Shown here piece by piece: positions 41,273-53,500 of a stretch of 64,000 bases of DNA. A program made the position numbers and the translations under genes. The notes under the pieces were generated by a model, which saw nothing but the letters and a program-made list of their open reading frames with translations, was not told the DNA's origin and searched no databases. This DNA is from Adiantum capillus-veneris (Eukaryota > Streptophyta > Polypodiopsida > Polypodiales > Pteridaceae). The stretch's first letter is position 1. Each line of letters opens with the position of its first letter. The stretch is from assembly GCA_014529385.2 (NCBI GenBank), contig CM043959.1, positions 92,607,529 through 92,671,528 on the forward strand. Direction: 5' to 3'.

Positions 41273-41642
41273 CCACGAACAAAGAGTGTGAAAACAATAT
41301 CTTTCTCAAAAATTTATATATGTACTATGATATGTTTTAAACCGCATACTTACACTTTAAATACCTAAAATGGTCAAGTTTGGAGATGTTTTGACCATCA
41401 GTGGCTCCGCTAATTAACAGCTTAACCAATTACTTACACAACCCTTTTTGAGTCGTACCACGAACAAAGAGTGTGAAAACAATATCTTTCTCAAAAATTT
41501 ATATATGTACTATGATATGTTTTAAACCGCATACTTACACTTTAAATACCTAAAATGGTCAAGTTTGGAGCTGTTTTGACCATCAGTGGCTCCGCTAATT
41601 AACAACTTAACCAATTACTTACACAACCCTTTTTGAGTCGTC
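41273..41642. repeat. 185-bp tandem duplication
   Basis: Two nearly identical copies (41,273-41,457 and 41,458-41,642) starting CCACGAACAAAGAGTGTG and ending CCCTTTTTGAGTCG; only a few substitutions (for example GAGATG/GAGCTG). Confidence 0.93.
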
Positions 41643-41841
41643 TTTGGCCCTAATGAGCACTCATTCGTTTCGTGGTTCATCCATTTTCCTTCTATGGCAC
41701 ACCATTTCAATGGTCTTTGTTGTCCCATAGGTGGACCCTATCTTGGCCCTCTCATAGGCATCCTTTGGATGTTATTCATCATGTCGTTGATGCACTTAAG
41801 CATGTTCTCCACGGAATTAATATGAGCTTCCACTATTGGTA

Positions 41842-42480
41842 CTAGTTGTGTCGACATAGTAAATGTGGTTTTCTCATTTTGTGTATCCTTCTCACAGTGC
41901 TTTCCTCATTGAAAATCTTGCAATTATCATTGTACTCAATCGCATCCAGACTGCATGCTTCCCAAGTTGTATGTTTTTTACTATACCAAATGGCATGAAA
42001 ATCCTTGTTAAGTAATCCTTCCAAGAATAGTGAGACAAGACTCTCCTCCATTGGAATTCCCACTCTTAACATCTATCAATGTATTGTCTCATTCGACTCA
42101 CACAATCTCTGACAGTTTCTCCTTGTTTCTGTTTAAAGGTGTAGATTTGTGCCATGGTGCTACACTTGATTTCCATTTTTGAGCAAGTGGCAACGAATCT
42201 CATAGCCAAGGTTGGTAGATTGTTTATTGATCCAGGAGGTATGGTCTAAAACCAAGTCAATGCTTTGCCTTATAAGGTCATTCCAAACCCCTCAGATTGT
42301 GTATGGAAGTCTATTGCATGCTAAGCTCTCAAAACTTGTCTAAAGCTTTCTAAGTGGTTATAAACATCCACTAACTCACTGTCTTTTTTGACACATTTTT
42401 AGAAATCAAATAGTCTAACTCTTTGGTGATGCTCTGCACCCGCTCTTTTGGTTGGTGTTTCTCCCATTAAGCCTTCAAAC
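41842..42480 (-). pseudogene. Retrotransposon gag fragment
   Basis: Reading from about 42,480 downward, the translation contains DVYNHLESFRQVL, a GKALTWF segment (with a stop just before), PPGSINNLPTLAMRFVATC, and QKQGETVRDCVSRMRQYI. This is the order of the Retrotrans_gag family (A-x-x-W-F core, SI...F, then Q-x-x-G-E-x-x-x-x-x-x-x-R-x-x). At least four stop codons interrupt it. No zinc knuckle or pol is attached, so it is an isolated fragment, lying between the two copies of the two-gene transposon. Confidence 0.7.
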
Positions 42481-43460
42481 CAATTGCTTTGGTAGGTGTG
42501 ACTCATGTGGACCTCTTCTTGTCCTGGTGTCACTCGTTCTTCTCCAGTTAATGGTGGTTTCTACATCTCTACCCCCATTTCCATAATTGAGGTGACTGAT
42601 TTGGGTCTTACTTCCTCGCATATTAGCCATGCTACCAAATGCTCTCTCATTTAGTCCCAAGTTCTGAGTGGTTTCACGTATTGTCCTCATAATGAATTCT
42701 CCAATTGAGTTTCCCTGGTATTTTGTCTGCTCAATTTTCTTTGGAGTCATCATAATAAAATTATTGCTATAAAAATCCCTAAAGAGGTGGACGAAAATTT
42801 TTTATAATCCCTTCTCCCTTATCTTGAAAATATACATGATTTTCAAGGGTGTCAACTGTCGTGGTTTGGCATGAGCAATACATACCAAATCCATAACATT
42901 GTTGTCTTTCCAACAATAAACTCCAAGCCTCGGGTAGTTGGTGGGTATATGCTTTAGAGGTTTGGTATCTAAAAAATCATATCCTTCTAATTCTAACACC
43001 AATGTTCCTTCTTTCATAGTCATGTTTGAGATCAGAGTGTCAACCTCTAGTCCCCATCTATCTACAATGTCATGATTTTGTATTTTGAGGTATAGTACCT
43101 TGCTTTGGTCCATGTAGAAGGTATCTTGCTTGTTTTCCCTAACCTCCTCTTCATACTCAATTGTATGGTCATCTACTTTTACAACATATTCCTTATTAGG
43201 ATTGAGATAGATCTAGGCATCATACTTGTCAGTTTAAAAAAAGGTCAAAATATGCTTGAAACTCAATGAGGTTCCGGTCCCTGATTGGGTCAAAAAAGAA
43301 GACATCTTTCAACTTGAGTAGGAGTAAGTGTCTAGCAACTCTTCTGCTATAGTCTCTAAGGGTCTTCCTTGGTTTACACTCTCTTCTATGGATACCCTTC
43401 TCTCCAATTCAAAATCGCGATTTATATCAGTAGGGTAGATTTGACCTAGCAATTTTTGGT
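42481..43460 (-). pseudogene. Coding-like debris upstream of the gag fragment
   Basis: Two minus-strand ORFs (42,475-42,753, 92 codons; 42,802-43,113, 103 codons) and a stretch near 43,260-43,340 show protein-like composition (for example GYDFLDTKPLKHIPTNYPRL) but no motif I recognise. They may be the upstream part of the same dead retroelement. Confidence 0.35.
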
Positions 43461-44540
43461 CCCGAATGCACCTAATAGCTTAGCAATGATGCCCCAATAC
43501 CCCTTCTATGAATAAAATGCAGTTTTGATATTCAAAATGTGAGTTATGAGTAGATTTAGAAGGAGGTTATACACAACAAAATCATAGATTCATCCCAAGA
43601 AACTTACAATGTTGCGTAAAGATTTCACCTGTGAACACAATGGAAGTAACAACACTCCAAACAAACCATCCACGAGAAAGTTATGAGATTTTGAAGAAAG
43701 AGGGAGAATACACAGTGTTCTGTATAATCACACGCATCTTTATTATAAAAAAAAAACTTACAAAAATAATACAAAAGTTGGCTTTTATACCTTACCATAA
43801 GGTTTTAGGTAAAAAATAAAGAGATGTGCCAACTATGTCTCAGCGTAAAGATTAGTTTTTGGAATCTGAAAGCTTATAGCCTTGCTAGAACAAACTCATA
43901 ATTACAATTGGCACTTGCTTTGGAAATCAATAAAATACAAGGGCTCGCGGCTATAATTGTCCAGATTGACTAAAAGTGAAAAGTTACCTCATGGGCTGGT
44001 CTTTAAAGACTCTTTGTTTAACTTCAAGGCACATGCATCTAGTAGAGAAACAATTAGACGTATCTAAAACACTATGGATGAGGGCACCAATCCATTATTG
44101 TTGGCTGGATTATGGACAGGATGTGTTTCAAAGTTCATTATCTTGGAATATTTTGAATGTGATGTGCTCACAGTTCACAAATGGAGATTCTTGGACGTAG
44201 TGTGGTCTACAATTCAATTTCCTAAAAGGAAACCAATGCTCAAGATGGAATTCTTCTAAGGTTGAGGGTAGGAAATCCAAGGTGTATCCAGTGGAGTGTA
44301 CAGTTGTTAGGGTGTCCAAGGTAGATTCTTGGTCTCACTATTTATGTCCACTATGAGCTACACAGAGGGTGTTAGAGTTTGGCATCTCAAGTAAAGCATT
44401 ATTTATTTTGGCTGTTAGGAATTTATTTCACTTATTTATCAAAGTTTGGCTAGGGCAAGTTACTAAGGTGGGTATATATGTGACCAATTTTCCCTATTGT
44501 ACATTGTGACAGTTATTCGTTGCCAAAAGTTAATTGGTTC
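43461..44540. other. Non-coding interval
   Basis: No domain, RNA gene or repeat recognised beyond AT-rich sequence. Confidence 0.45.
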
Positions 44541-44543
44541 ATG

Positions 44544-44548
<5 letters not shown>

Positions 44549-44614
<66 letters not shown>
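44549..44614. repeat. (CT)n microsatellite
   Basis: About 33 uninterrupted CT units. Confidence 0.98.
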
Positions 44615-44618
<4 letters not shown>

Positions 44619-45180
44619 CTTTCTCCCCTTGGTCTCTACTCTTCCGCATCGTTGACTTTGACAAAAGGATCGTACAAGATCTAAGTAGATATTTTACTTT
44701 GAAATAAGACAAGTAAAGTTCAAAATCATTTAAGCTGAAAAATTGGCACCAAAATCAATCTATTTCTATGGGAAGGTTTCACAAACATCAACCATTTTGC
44801 TAAGAAATCCTTGACTATGGAGAATTCACAATCTAGCAGCCAATCTTCTTTACTCTTTAAGCGTAAAAATCATCTCCATATAGATATAGACACAAATTAT
44901 GAGCCCATTCAGAAAAGAAATAGATCTCCCACACTTACTAAACTATAGATGGATCACTTGAGACATACTAATCATGGAAGTTGAGGCTAAAGATTGAGTC
45001 AAGAAAAGCAATTGAAAAATAGAGCAAATACTATCAAAGATGGGGCTCCATGGAGGTAAAGCAATAATAGTTGCTTGTGAAAAGAGTTGAATAGAATGAC
45101 ATGAAGTTGTAGTAAAACGTTGACTTGGAGGTATGAAAACTGACATGTATTTGTCATTTGATGGTAAACTAGGCAAAATC
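44615..45180. other. AT-rich interval upstream of transposase copy 2
   Basis: Scattered short coding-like words on the plus strand but no clear domain. The N-terminal half of the transposase seen in copy 1 is not visible here, so copy 2 is probably 5'-truncated or strongly decayed. Confidence 0.4.
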
Positions 45181-45883
45181 AGCAAGAGTAGTAATCTCTC
45201 AACAATAAAGTATGAGCAGTGGAAGAAGCTTCACAATGCTATTAAAGACCATGCTAATAATGGAAAAGGCTAGGAATTGCAAAGCAAAAGTGTGGATGGC
45301 TCTTGATGAGTTTTTCTACTTACTTGATAGGATAGAATGGATAGACAATGACATTATGAAATTAAAGCTAGCTCTTCAAGCTTTCGGTAAAAGTATGCAA
45401 GATGCATGGAGTAGTCAAAGCATTACTCACTACATGGTAATTCATTTATTTCTTCTTACAATTTATTTGACTTGTATAAATATTACTTTTAGGTCATGCA
45501 TCATATCTTTCATGATCATATGCCCTAGGTCACAAACCAATATGGATTTCCTATAATGTGGTCCACTCAAGGAATGGAAAAATCTCATTAATTAAGCTTG
45601 TGGAGCATACTTTCAACACACTCAGCATGGTGGAGGGAAAACCAAATCGAATAGCTTAAAAGAATTAATTTTTTCATTCTATAGAAGAGTCTTTCTACTA
45701 AAAATAAGGGAGAATAAATTTTTAAAACAAGCTCTTGCAATAAACTTATCCAAACAAATTCAAAGACAAAAAAGTTGGAAGGATTCTACTGTAGAAGCAA
45801 CCCTACATCAATGGAGATCTAAGAGAGTGAGAGATAAATTTTTTTTGGTACTAGGGCTACAAGATCCAATACACATTGTATAA
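45181..45883 (+). pseudogene. Transposase-like gene of the two-gene transposon, copy 2 (C-terminal part)
   Basis: The frame from about 45,265 reads AKVWMALDEFFYLLDRIEWI and DAWSSQSITHYM, matching the AKKCMELWQNL ... DAWGEKDITY region of copy 1. A donor-like ATG|GTAATT (45,436/45,437) and acceptor TTTTAG (45,491) bracket a 55-bp candidate intron at the same place as in copy 1. Then come a TAG near 45,530, MWSTQGMEKSH, a frameshift, GAYFQHTQHGGGKTKSN, and an open basic C-terminus ending in TAA at 45,881-45,883. The TQ-x-M-E-x-SH and GGG motifs correspond to copy 1. It ends about 100 bp before gene X copy 2, which is convergent. Confidence 0.6.
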
Positions 45884-45984
45884 AAGTGTATAATTAATAC
45901 ATATCTATTCTCAAATGATATCTTCAATGTCTTAATCTTCTTCTTGAACTAAACTTGATGTGTCTTCTTTGTATTCAACCTACT

Positions 45985-47215
45985 TCAAATGTTTGTATGG
46001 AAGTAGAATCCATTTCTCAGAAGGAGAAAGCTCTCTATATGTTTAATTCCCTTTGCAAGATCATAACCGGTATGTGCTAAATAACTTCCTACAAGTGAAA
46101 CTGTAGTGTTTTAAAGCAACATCTTTGGTAAGATCAACAATTCTAGATGAGCATTTTAAGAACTCATCTTTTGATGGTTGAATCTACAAATATATAAAGC
46201 AATTGATCATTAGCAACATTGAAAGAAAAAAGAAAACTTTAACTTATACAAATGAAGTGCTTACCATAATATTTTCATTTGAAACAAGTGAATTGTCCTT
46301 CCAAATATTTAGTGGACCAACATTTTGTATTTTGAGATATGGCTTTTGAATGATCGGTACATCTTTTCCTTGTTGATCTTCATTTCCACTATCTACTTTT
46401 GAAATATGAGAATTCATTATATTCTCTTGTGCCTCAAGAAACTCTTCTTTGATAGGCTCCTTAAATTAAAGAGCTTTATTGAAACAAATGTCCAATGCTT
46501 TATGAGGTTCAAAGTAAACATCCAACTTACCCAAAAGAGGGTCTTTTTCTATGAAATTTTTGTATTTAACCGGTTCTTCATCGGTCCCAACATTATAGTT
46601 CAAGTGTTATGCCAAAATAGCAATATACACAGCATTCTCTTGTTAACCAAGTGGCCTTTGGATATTTGAAAGCATTATATATTCTCCATGGCCAAGAGTA
46701 AAGCATGGTAGAATAGGCAAGTCCAATGATCCTTTTAAAGTAGGGTACAAGGACTTCTCCAATGCAATACTTTCTTCTCAAATCTTAGAAAGTTGAAGAC
46801 TCTCAAATTCTTGCCACTCTATTTCTACATCAAGAACTTTTTCATTGTGTTCTTCATCTTTGGTCACTTTACTTGATTTAGATCTACTTTCATCCTTTGT
46901 CCCTTCTTCATCACTATCTCTTAAGAACAAAAACACAAGAAATTTCACACTTTTCTTTACTAGTCTACATTTGTGTTTTCACCTCGAAAACTTTGGCGAA
47001 TACTTTTTGTTAAGCCTAGAGAATTGTGATGGATTCTTTTGAACCAAATCTATAGCATAAATATATTCTTCATCAAGATATCTTAACATTTCTGACTCCA
47101 CCTATTGATCAAAATCTTTATTGTACTCTTGTAAATCTTCTTTGTGAAAAATAAGAGTTTCTTCAAGTTCCAAAGGAGTATTAATCATTGTGCAAAATGA
47201 ATCATATGATTCCAT
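45985..47215 (-). pseudogene. Gene X, copy 2: unidentified second gene of the two-gene transposon
   Basis: From ATG 47,215 an acidic, long coding-like frame (MESYDSFCTMINTPLELEET) runs with TAG and TGA interruptions (about 47,104 and 46,980) to a TGA at about 46,780. Further pieces include LDLPILPCFTLGHGEYIML (~46,680-46,720), matching IPSLPFFYINEKEYIPL of copy 1. A donor ATG|GTAAGC at 46,265/46,264 and acceptor TTTGTAG at 46,184 define an 81-bp intron; the next exon starts IQPSKDEFL, matching IKLLDHDNFL of copy 1 right after its 77-bp intron. Near 46,090 a VGSYLAHTGYDLAKGI segment matches VGYFLYYSGYAALAEEI. The stop is at 45,985-45,987. Function unknown. Confidence 0.55.
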
Positions 47216-47470
47216 GGCTTCACAATCATATAGAAATTCTTGCAAAAAAAAATCTCGAGATTGTTTTTATCTATAATAACAAATTTATATATTAGAAGAA
47301 CAAGGACATAATGCGATTATAAAAAAACTCTCTTAAACTGTCAATATATGATATACCTATGCCATATGTATTCTCGATAGACATTGCCACACCGTCACAT
47401 AAATAGATGAGATACCACCAATTGGAAAGCCACATTTTCTTTTCAAATCAGTTATAACCTTTGGCCAAAG
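47216..47470. other. AT-rich interval upstream of gene X copy 2
   Basis: No feature recognised; possibly the end region of the transposon. Confidence 0.35.
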
Positions 47471-47471
<1 letters not shown>

Positions 47472-47552
<81 letters not shown>

Positions 47553-47590
47553 GTGTGTGTGTGTATGTGAACATGTGGTTTTGCGTGTGT

Positions 47591-47612
<22 letters not shown>
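47472..47612. repeat. Compound (CT)n-(CA)n-(GT)n-(CA)n microsatellite
   Basis: CT run to 47,506, CA run to about 47,548, a GT run 47,549-47,563, then, after a 28-bp gap containing GAACATGTGG, GTGTGTAC and a second CA run to 47,612. The CA and GT runs are mutually complementary and can form a hairpin. Confidence 0.95.
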
Positions 47613-47621
<9 letters not shown>

Positions 47622-48292
47622 TGTAGCAGATTTGTGTGTGGTCTTTTTTTCTCTTGAACATATGCTTGCTTGAAATGCGTAGTAGTCAATTCAAACTAGT
47701 TGAACACTATACTACACACTTAAACTATTGATCCTAGAGATGCACTTGAAATGCTTGAAAGTGACCAACACAATTGATTTCATTCTTTGAGTAGTTTAGG
47801 TGCATGCATATGAGTAGATTATGAGGGTATGAATGGCGACATATGAGTATATATAGCCAGTCGTTTGTCAACCTATTATGGAGGCTTCTAGGAAAGCTTA
47901 AGAATGGAAACTAGAGGAACCTAAGGTGGAGGCTCCTCTTGTCTTTGTAAATCTCCTTGCTTTCTCCCTTCTATGGAGGTTGCAATTTTTTTCCAAGTTG
48001 GTGGTGCAAGTCCCCCCTTAACACTGTGGTGCATATTAAAAGACCATATTCCCCTCAAGAAATAACTAAATTTTTGCCCTTTGCTTTGAGCACGCTAATG
48101 TGCATCTATACCTTGATGTGAAACAACCTCCTCATGAATTCTCTCACCAATTTAATGCCAACTTTTGAATCTAAGAAGCTAATTAAATAATTGTTCATTT
48201 TCTAAGAAGTGTAACTCCATACTACAAAATATAAATCCATTAATTTTCTAGATTCTCTCTTTATTCCCCCTATATTCTTCTTCTCAAATGAA

Positions 48293-48326
<34 letters not shown>

Positions 48327-49479
48327 CATAGGCATGCAAAGACAATCAAGCAGAAAGAGTGAGAGATGCAAAGAGAGAGAGGATCTCCCAAGATTCTAGC
48401 TATCTTTGAATAAACAAAACCTAGGAGCCCACTTTCCTTTGCTGGCTGCGTGCAACGTTTTTCTTTTTATTTCTTGCCGGTATCACCTCAAATTCATCTC
48501 TTTTTACGATTATATGCCAACTGGTACCCTCTACCTCGCACAACATACTAAATTGATACAAGCGGCTTGTCAATCAAGGTTCCATGCGGTGCAACCCCTA
48601 CTTGCACAATATACTACATTCATATTGGCGGCTTGTCAAGTTTATTACCTCAAACCTATCAACAGTCTATGCGACATAGCCTTTGGCTTCCAAGTTGCCC
48701 ATCAAGATTGGAATGCGTTGGATCTCTAGACTCGAACCTTTAACGTTTGAAGATCTCGATGCATCGAGTGATGGGGCTAAGCCATACTAGTGAACACCCA
48801 CATTGCTCACCCTCACGCCTCTTATTTAAAAGAAATATTTACATTCCTTCCTTTGCCTATCCATGCCTTCCATCGGGCCTAACGACTCCTCTACCTTGCT
48901 TAGCTGGAGGACACATGTTTGCAATACCCTTCATTTTGCATGGTTGCCCCTGTTGTTTTTGCACAGTGCCATGAGGGATCTCCTAGGACTCGTCTCTCAT
49001 TTTCTTTTTTTTGAAATCATTAGTACATATTGGCTCGTCTACTACTTTATTCATTTGTTCTAAGATGCTTCCGCATATTCTCTCTTCGGAACACATCCTT
49101 CTCGAGGGTCACCCTCTAAAAGGGGATGGAAGAATTGAACACGGGCGAGCATCGAAATCTATACTATGAAATCTGTTGTAGACCACAAGCCTATGTGCGC
49201 TCCTGTGTTGCGGATGCCCCCCCAAGCCCCCACCATACATTTCCACCCCCTCTTCTGCCTCCCGTTTGCAAGCACGCATCTCCCCACCTCGCTTTTTGCT
49301 TGCACTCTTCCCTGCTCACCCTCCTCTACTCTCTACCTACTTCGATGCCTGAGCGGATATCACTAGATTCGATTGCTTTTTCGAATTTTCACAGCTGGGT
49401 ATCACCTACTTTGCACAACATAAAATAAATTATATTTTTATAAAGATCCCCCATTATTCCTAGTGAGTCCCCCCCCCCC
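47613..49479. other. Non-coding interval upstream of the short-LTR element
   Basis: A ~70-bp imperfect duplication lies at about 48,533-48,640 (TTGCACAATATACTA... GGCGGCTTGTCAA). A short (GT)n-(GA)n tract is at 48,294-48,326. A Pro/Cys-rich plus-strand ORF at 49,126-49,428 has no motif and is probably chance in C-rich DNA. Confidence 0.45.
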
Positions 49480-49633
49480 CGTCAGGACACTGGCAAGGCC
49501 GGACTAGACAAGGGTAGGGCCGAGCTAGGCAGTGTGGAAAGAGAGTCCAACTAGGGCAAAGGGCAAGGGGCTATGCTATATAGTGGGTGGTTGGGTGGTG
49601 GACTCTCAGGTTCTAGTTCCCCTTTGTATTACA
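49480..49633 (+). repeat. 5' LTR of the chromovirus
   Basis: 154 bp; the first base is C instead of the T seen in the right LTR. CTATATAG at about 49,577-49,584 is a TATA-like element. Confidence 0.9.
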
Positions 49634-49634
49634 T

Positions 49635-49647
49635 TGGTATCAAGAGC
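49635..49647 (+). promoter_or_regulatory. Primer-binding site, initiator-Met tRNA type
   Basis: TGGTATCAAGAGC begins one base after the LTR; it matches the common TGGTATCAGAGC site with one extra A. Confidence 0.8.
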
Positions 49648-50568
49648 AAGGTTCCTTTTTTGGGAAAGGCATAGCCATGGAGGAGGGGAGCCACACAATT
49701 GTGCATGCTTTGGTGCATGTCGGGGTCAAGGGGGAGTGGAGCATCCTGCTGTGAGGAGGAAGACAAGGCAAGCGCCGTGGGAAAACCCCCTTGCACAGAG
49801 GAGCCGCCGAGGCGGACTTGCATGAAACGCGCCGTTGGCAGGCTCTACGGCTGCACACCGGGCAGGTGGAGACTTCATGTCACTTGACCGGAGCCCCTAC
49901 CTCAACGCCTTGAGCTCCATGGCGATGGCAATTCCCTGCACGCTGCGTTAAGCAGCCATAGCCGACTGGTTGAGTTTTTTTTTCCACTTGAGGGCGCCCA
50001 ACCCCCTTAGGGGTTAGTGACCATACACAAAACTTAAACCATAAGGGGCGGTACCCATAGTGGGTACCGCAACCCCCTCCCCCCCCCCCACTCCACGTGT
50101 GGGTTCGGCAAGGCCGGAAGGTGTGGCATAGCATCGACAAAGCCGGCACAAATTTCAACACAAATTTTTTGCGTATTATGCAGAAATTCAGAGATTTCAA
50201 GAACACCAATTCGACGGAGTTCAAGTACAATTTTTTGGTAAAATCAATTACCGCTTTCAAGCCTAATTGATTCGGCTATCAAGAACTTGTGGAATTCCAT
50301 ATACGACGGACAATTCAAATCACTCTCCACCGGAATACTCGCGATTTTGATGGAATTAGCAAGGCTCATTATACCTTGCGACTGCTCTCAATATCAGGTA
50401 TTTTTTCTGATTACTCCTTGCACCGCACTGTGTCGCCATGGATTCAAATATCAATATGACATTCAATTTTGAGCAAAGTACGCCTAATCCTGCCAATAAT
50501 GGCCCACGGCCGCGGATCCTCTCAAGGAGAGTACCCGCGACACTACGACAGGTGAAGATACTTACGAA
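49648..50568. other. Untranslated leader of the chromovirus
   Basis: About 0.9 kb between primer site and gag with a C9 run near 50,080-50,090 and no ORF with a recognisable motif. Packaging and translation-control sequences would be expected here, but none can be pointed to. Confidence 0.5.
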
Positions 50569-53500
50569 TTGCTCGATATTCAAGAATTTTGTGCACTTCA
50601 GACACACATGACATTCATGGATGAAAATTTTAAAGCTTTAAATGAAAATGTTACTAAACTATCCAGATTAGTAATTCAATTAATGCATCAGCACTCTAAG
50701 AGTCGTGCTAACACGCACATGCATGAGCACGTTGCCACACAAGGGCAGGGCACTTCTACTCTAGGGCAAGGCCCAAATGCTGATACGTTGCATACTCTCA
50801 CTGCAAAAGAGGTGGATGAACTGTTGAAAAACACCAAACCATCGATTTTTGAGGGAGAAGACCGAGACCGCAATAAGGATGCAGTGAATATCTTTCTCAG
50901 CAAGTGGGATGGAACTCACACCTTACGATGTACTCCGGACGCAGTTAGAGCTCTACAAACAAGCTTGACTCTAGAAGGCAAGGCCTACAAATGGTGGATG
51001 TCTCTCAAGGAGAAGAACATCATACCACAGAATTGGGCAGGCTTTGAAGCAATGTTTAGTAAGGAATTTTTGCCTACAAACAAGGCCGATCGGAATTGGA
51101 CGGCTTGGGACACATGTTCCATGTGCCAATACCCATCACTACTTGGATATATATCTCACTATCGGGATGTTATCCTCAAGTTGGAAGGCTTAGATACCTT
51201 TCAACAAGTACGGGGGTTCATACGAGGTTTGACACCTGAGCTTAAGAAGTATGTCAAGACCCAAGACCCTAAAACACTTGAGGAAGCCATAGTGAAAGCA
51301 CATATTCAAGATGATCCAGATGAAAAGAAAACAAAAAATAGTCACGTGCCTGCTAATATACATGGTAATACACGCACTCAATATGGGCACAATAAAAGAA
51401 AATTTATAGTTGCCAATTCAGAGGCATCTAAAAAACCCAAGGGGTACAGGAGTCCTCTCTCTCCTGAGGACTTTGATAAAGCCAAGAAAGAAAAATTATG
51501 TTTTCAATGTTTAAGAAGAGGTCATGGAAAAAAGGATTGTCCCAAGGGAAAATCTGCTGCTCAGAGCAAGGAGAAAGCAGTGCACATGGTACAACTCCTA
51601 CCTGTGGAGTCTTCCTCACGATTCTCTACAATGGAAGTAACACACACTGAGGTGGTGCATGAATTTTGTTTCACAGCTTCCATGTGGCAAACAACCTTTG
51701 GACCACATGAGTTAGTACGTATGCACGGATATCTGCAAGGGCACAAGGTGCGCATCTTGGTAGATGATGGTGCTACTCACAATTTCATCATTTACGGATT
51801 GGTGAAAAAACTCAAATTAGGCTCAAACTTCGAGTACCCACCTCTACAAGGTAGCAATGATGAATGGACATGGTACTGAAATCTGGGATACTCAATGCCG
51901 AGTTGTTCCATTGGAAGTACAAGGGTACTCCACATGTTTGGATTTTCAGATTATGAACATGGAAAGGGCTGATGTGGTTCCTGGTAGAGAGTGGTTGCAT
52001 AACATAGGGCCATCACTGAAGCGTAGCTATGAGCACAATAGCTTGATGTTTGAATCCCATGGCGCACATGTGTTGTTGTTAGGAGAAAAAGATATACCTT
52101 CATCACCACTGATTTGTACCGCTGAGCTTATGCAACTCGTTTTTTATAATGAAATAGATCAGGTTTTCTTATGTTACTCACTGTTTCATTTTCTTTCTAA
52201 CATTGAGTCTGTAGAACATTCCTCAACGCCGCATGCTTCTCTCTCCTCTCTTCCACCAATTGCTAATTCTAAACAAGCAAACATTGTTAATCAATTACAT
52301 AAATTGTTAAATGAATTTCAAGATGTATTTCCTAATGATTTGCCATCAGGATTACCGCTGACACGATAAGTACAACATAGCATTGACGTGGTTGCAGGCT
52401 GTAAACCTGTTAGTAAACCACCTTACCGTATGAGTTATTCAGAAGCCGCTGAGATGGAACGTCAGCCTGCTGACTACCTTAGCAGAGGGTTTATACAACC
52501 CAGTTCTTCACCATGGGCTTCGCCTATCCTCTTAGTGAAGAAAAAAGACGGCAGTATGCGCATGTGCGTAGACTACTGTGGCTTAAATGCGGTTACAGTT
52601 AAGAACAAATACCCATTGCTCAGAGTAGATGAGTTGTTTGACAAACTCACTCATGCTCGCATTTTTACAAAAATAGACTTGCGGTCAGGATATCACCAAG
52701 TTCGTATTCAACTTGCCGATATATCCAAAACTGCATTCCGAATACGGTTGGGACACTACAATTTCTTGGTGATGTCCTTTGGGTTAACCAATGCGCCCGC
52801 AACATTCATGACACTTATGGATAGTGTCTTGAAGCCATATTGGGGAAAATTTGTCATTGTTTTCCTCAATGACATCCTAGTCTATAGTGCTTCTGAAGAA
52901 GAACACTTACAACATCTCATGCAGGTGTTTGAATTGTTACGCAGAAACAAATTATATGCCAAGGAATCTAAATGTGATTTTCTAAAAGACGAAATTCATT
53001 ATTTAGGGCATGTTATTTCAGCTAACGGGTTATATATGGATCAATCCAAAGTGGATACCATCCGAAAATGGCCTTCTCCTAAAAATCTGGAAGAATTACA
53101 GATTTTTAAAGGATTTGCAGGTTTTTACCGAAGGTTCGTTAAAAACTATGTCCAAATTGTTGTTCCCATGACGGATCAACTCAAAGGAAAAGGTAAAGCT
53201 TTTCAGTGGGGATCCGCTCAACAGCACAGTTTCGATACACTCAAGGATGCATTAGCTACAGCTCCTATTCTAGCTATTGTAGATCCTTTGAAACCATTCG
53301 TTTTGGAAACGGATACCAGTGACCGTGCTATTGGAGCAGTCCTATTACAAGATGGACGGCCGATTGCATTTGAAAGCAAGAAGCTTGATGCAACTCAGCA
53401 GAACTACTCTGCTTACGAACGAGAACTCTATGCAATATTGTCTGCCTTAAAAACATGGCGGCATTATTTGTATGGTGCTCAGTTTGAGACCGTGTTTGAC

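Noticed and set aside
49126..49428. Plus-strand Pro/Cys-rich 100-codon ORF
   Set aside because: C-rich DNA gives overlapping open frames here; no domain or homologous pattern recognised.
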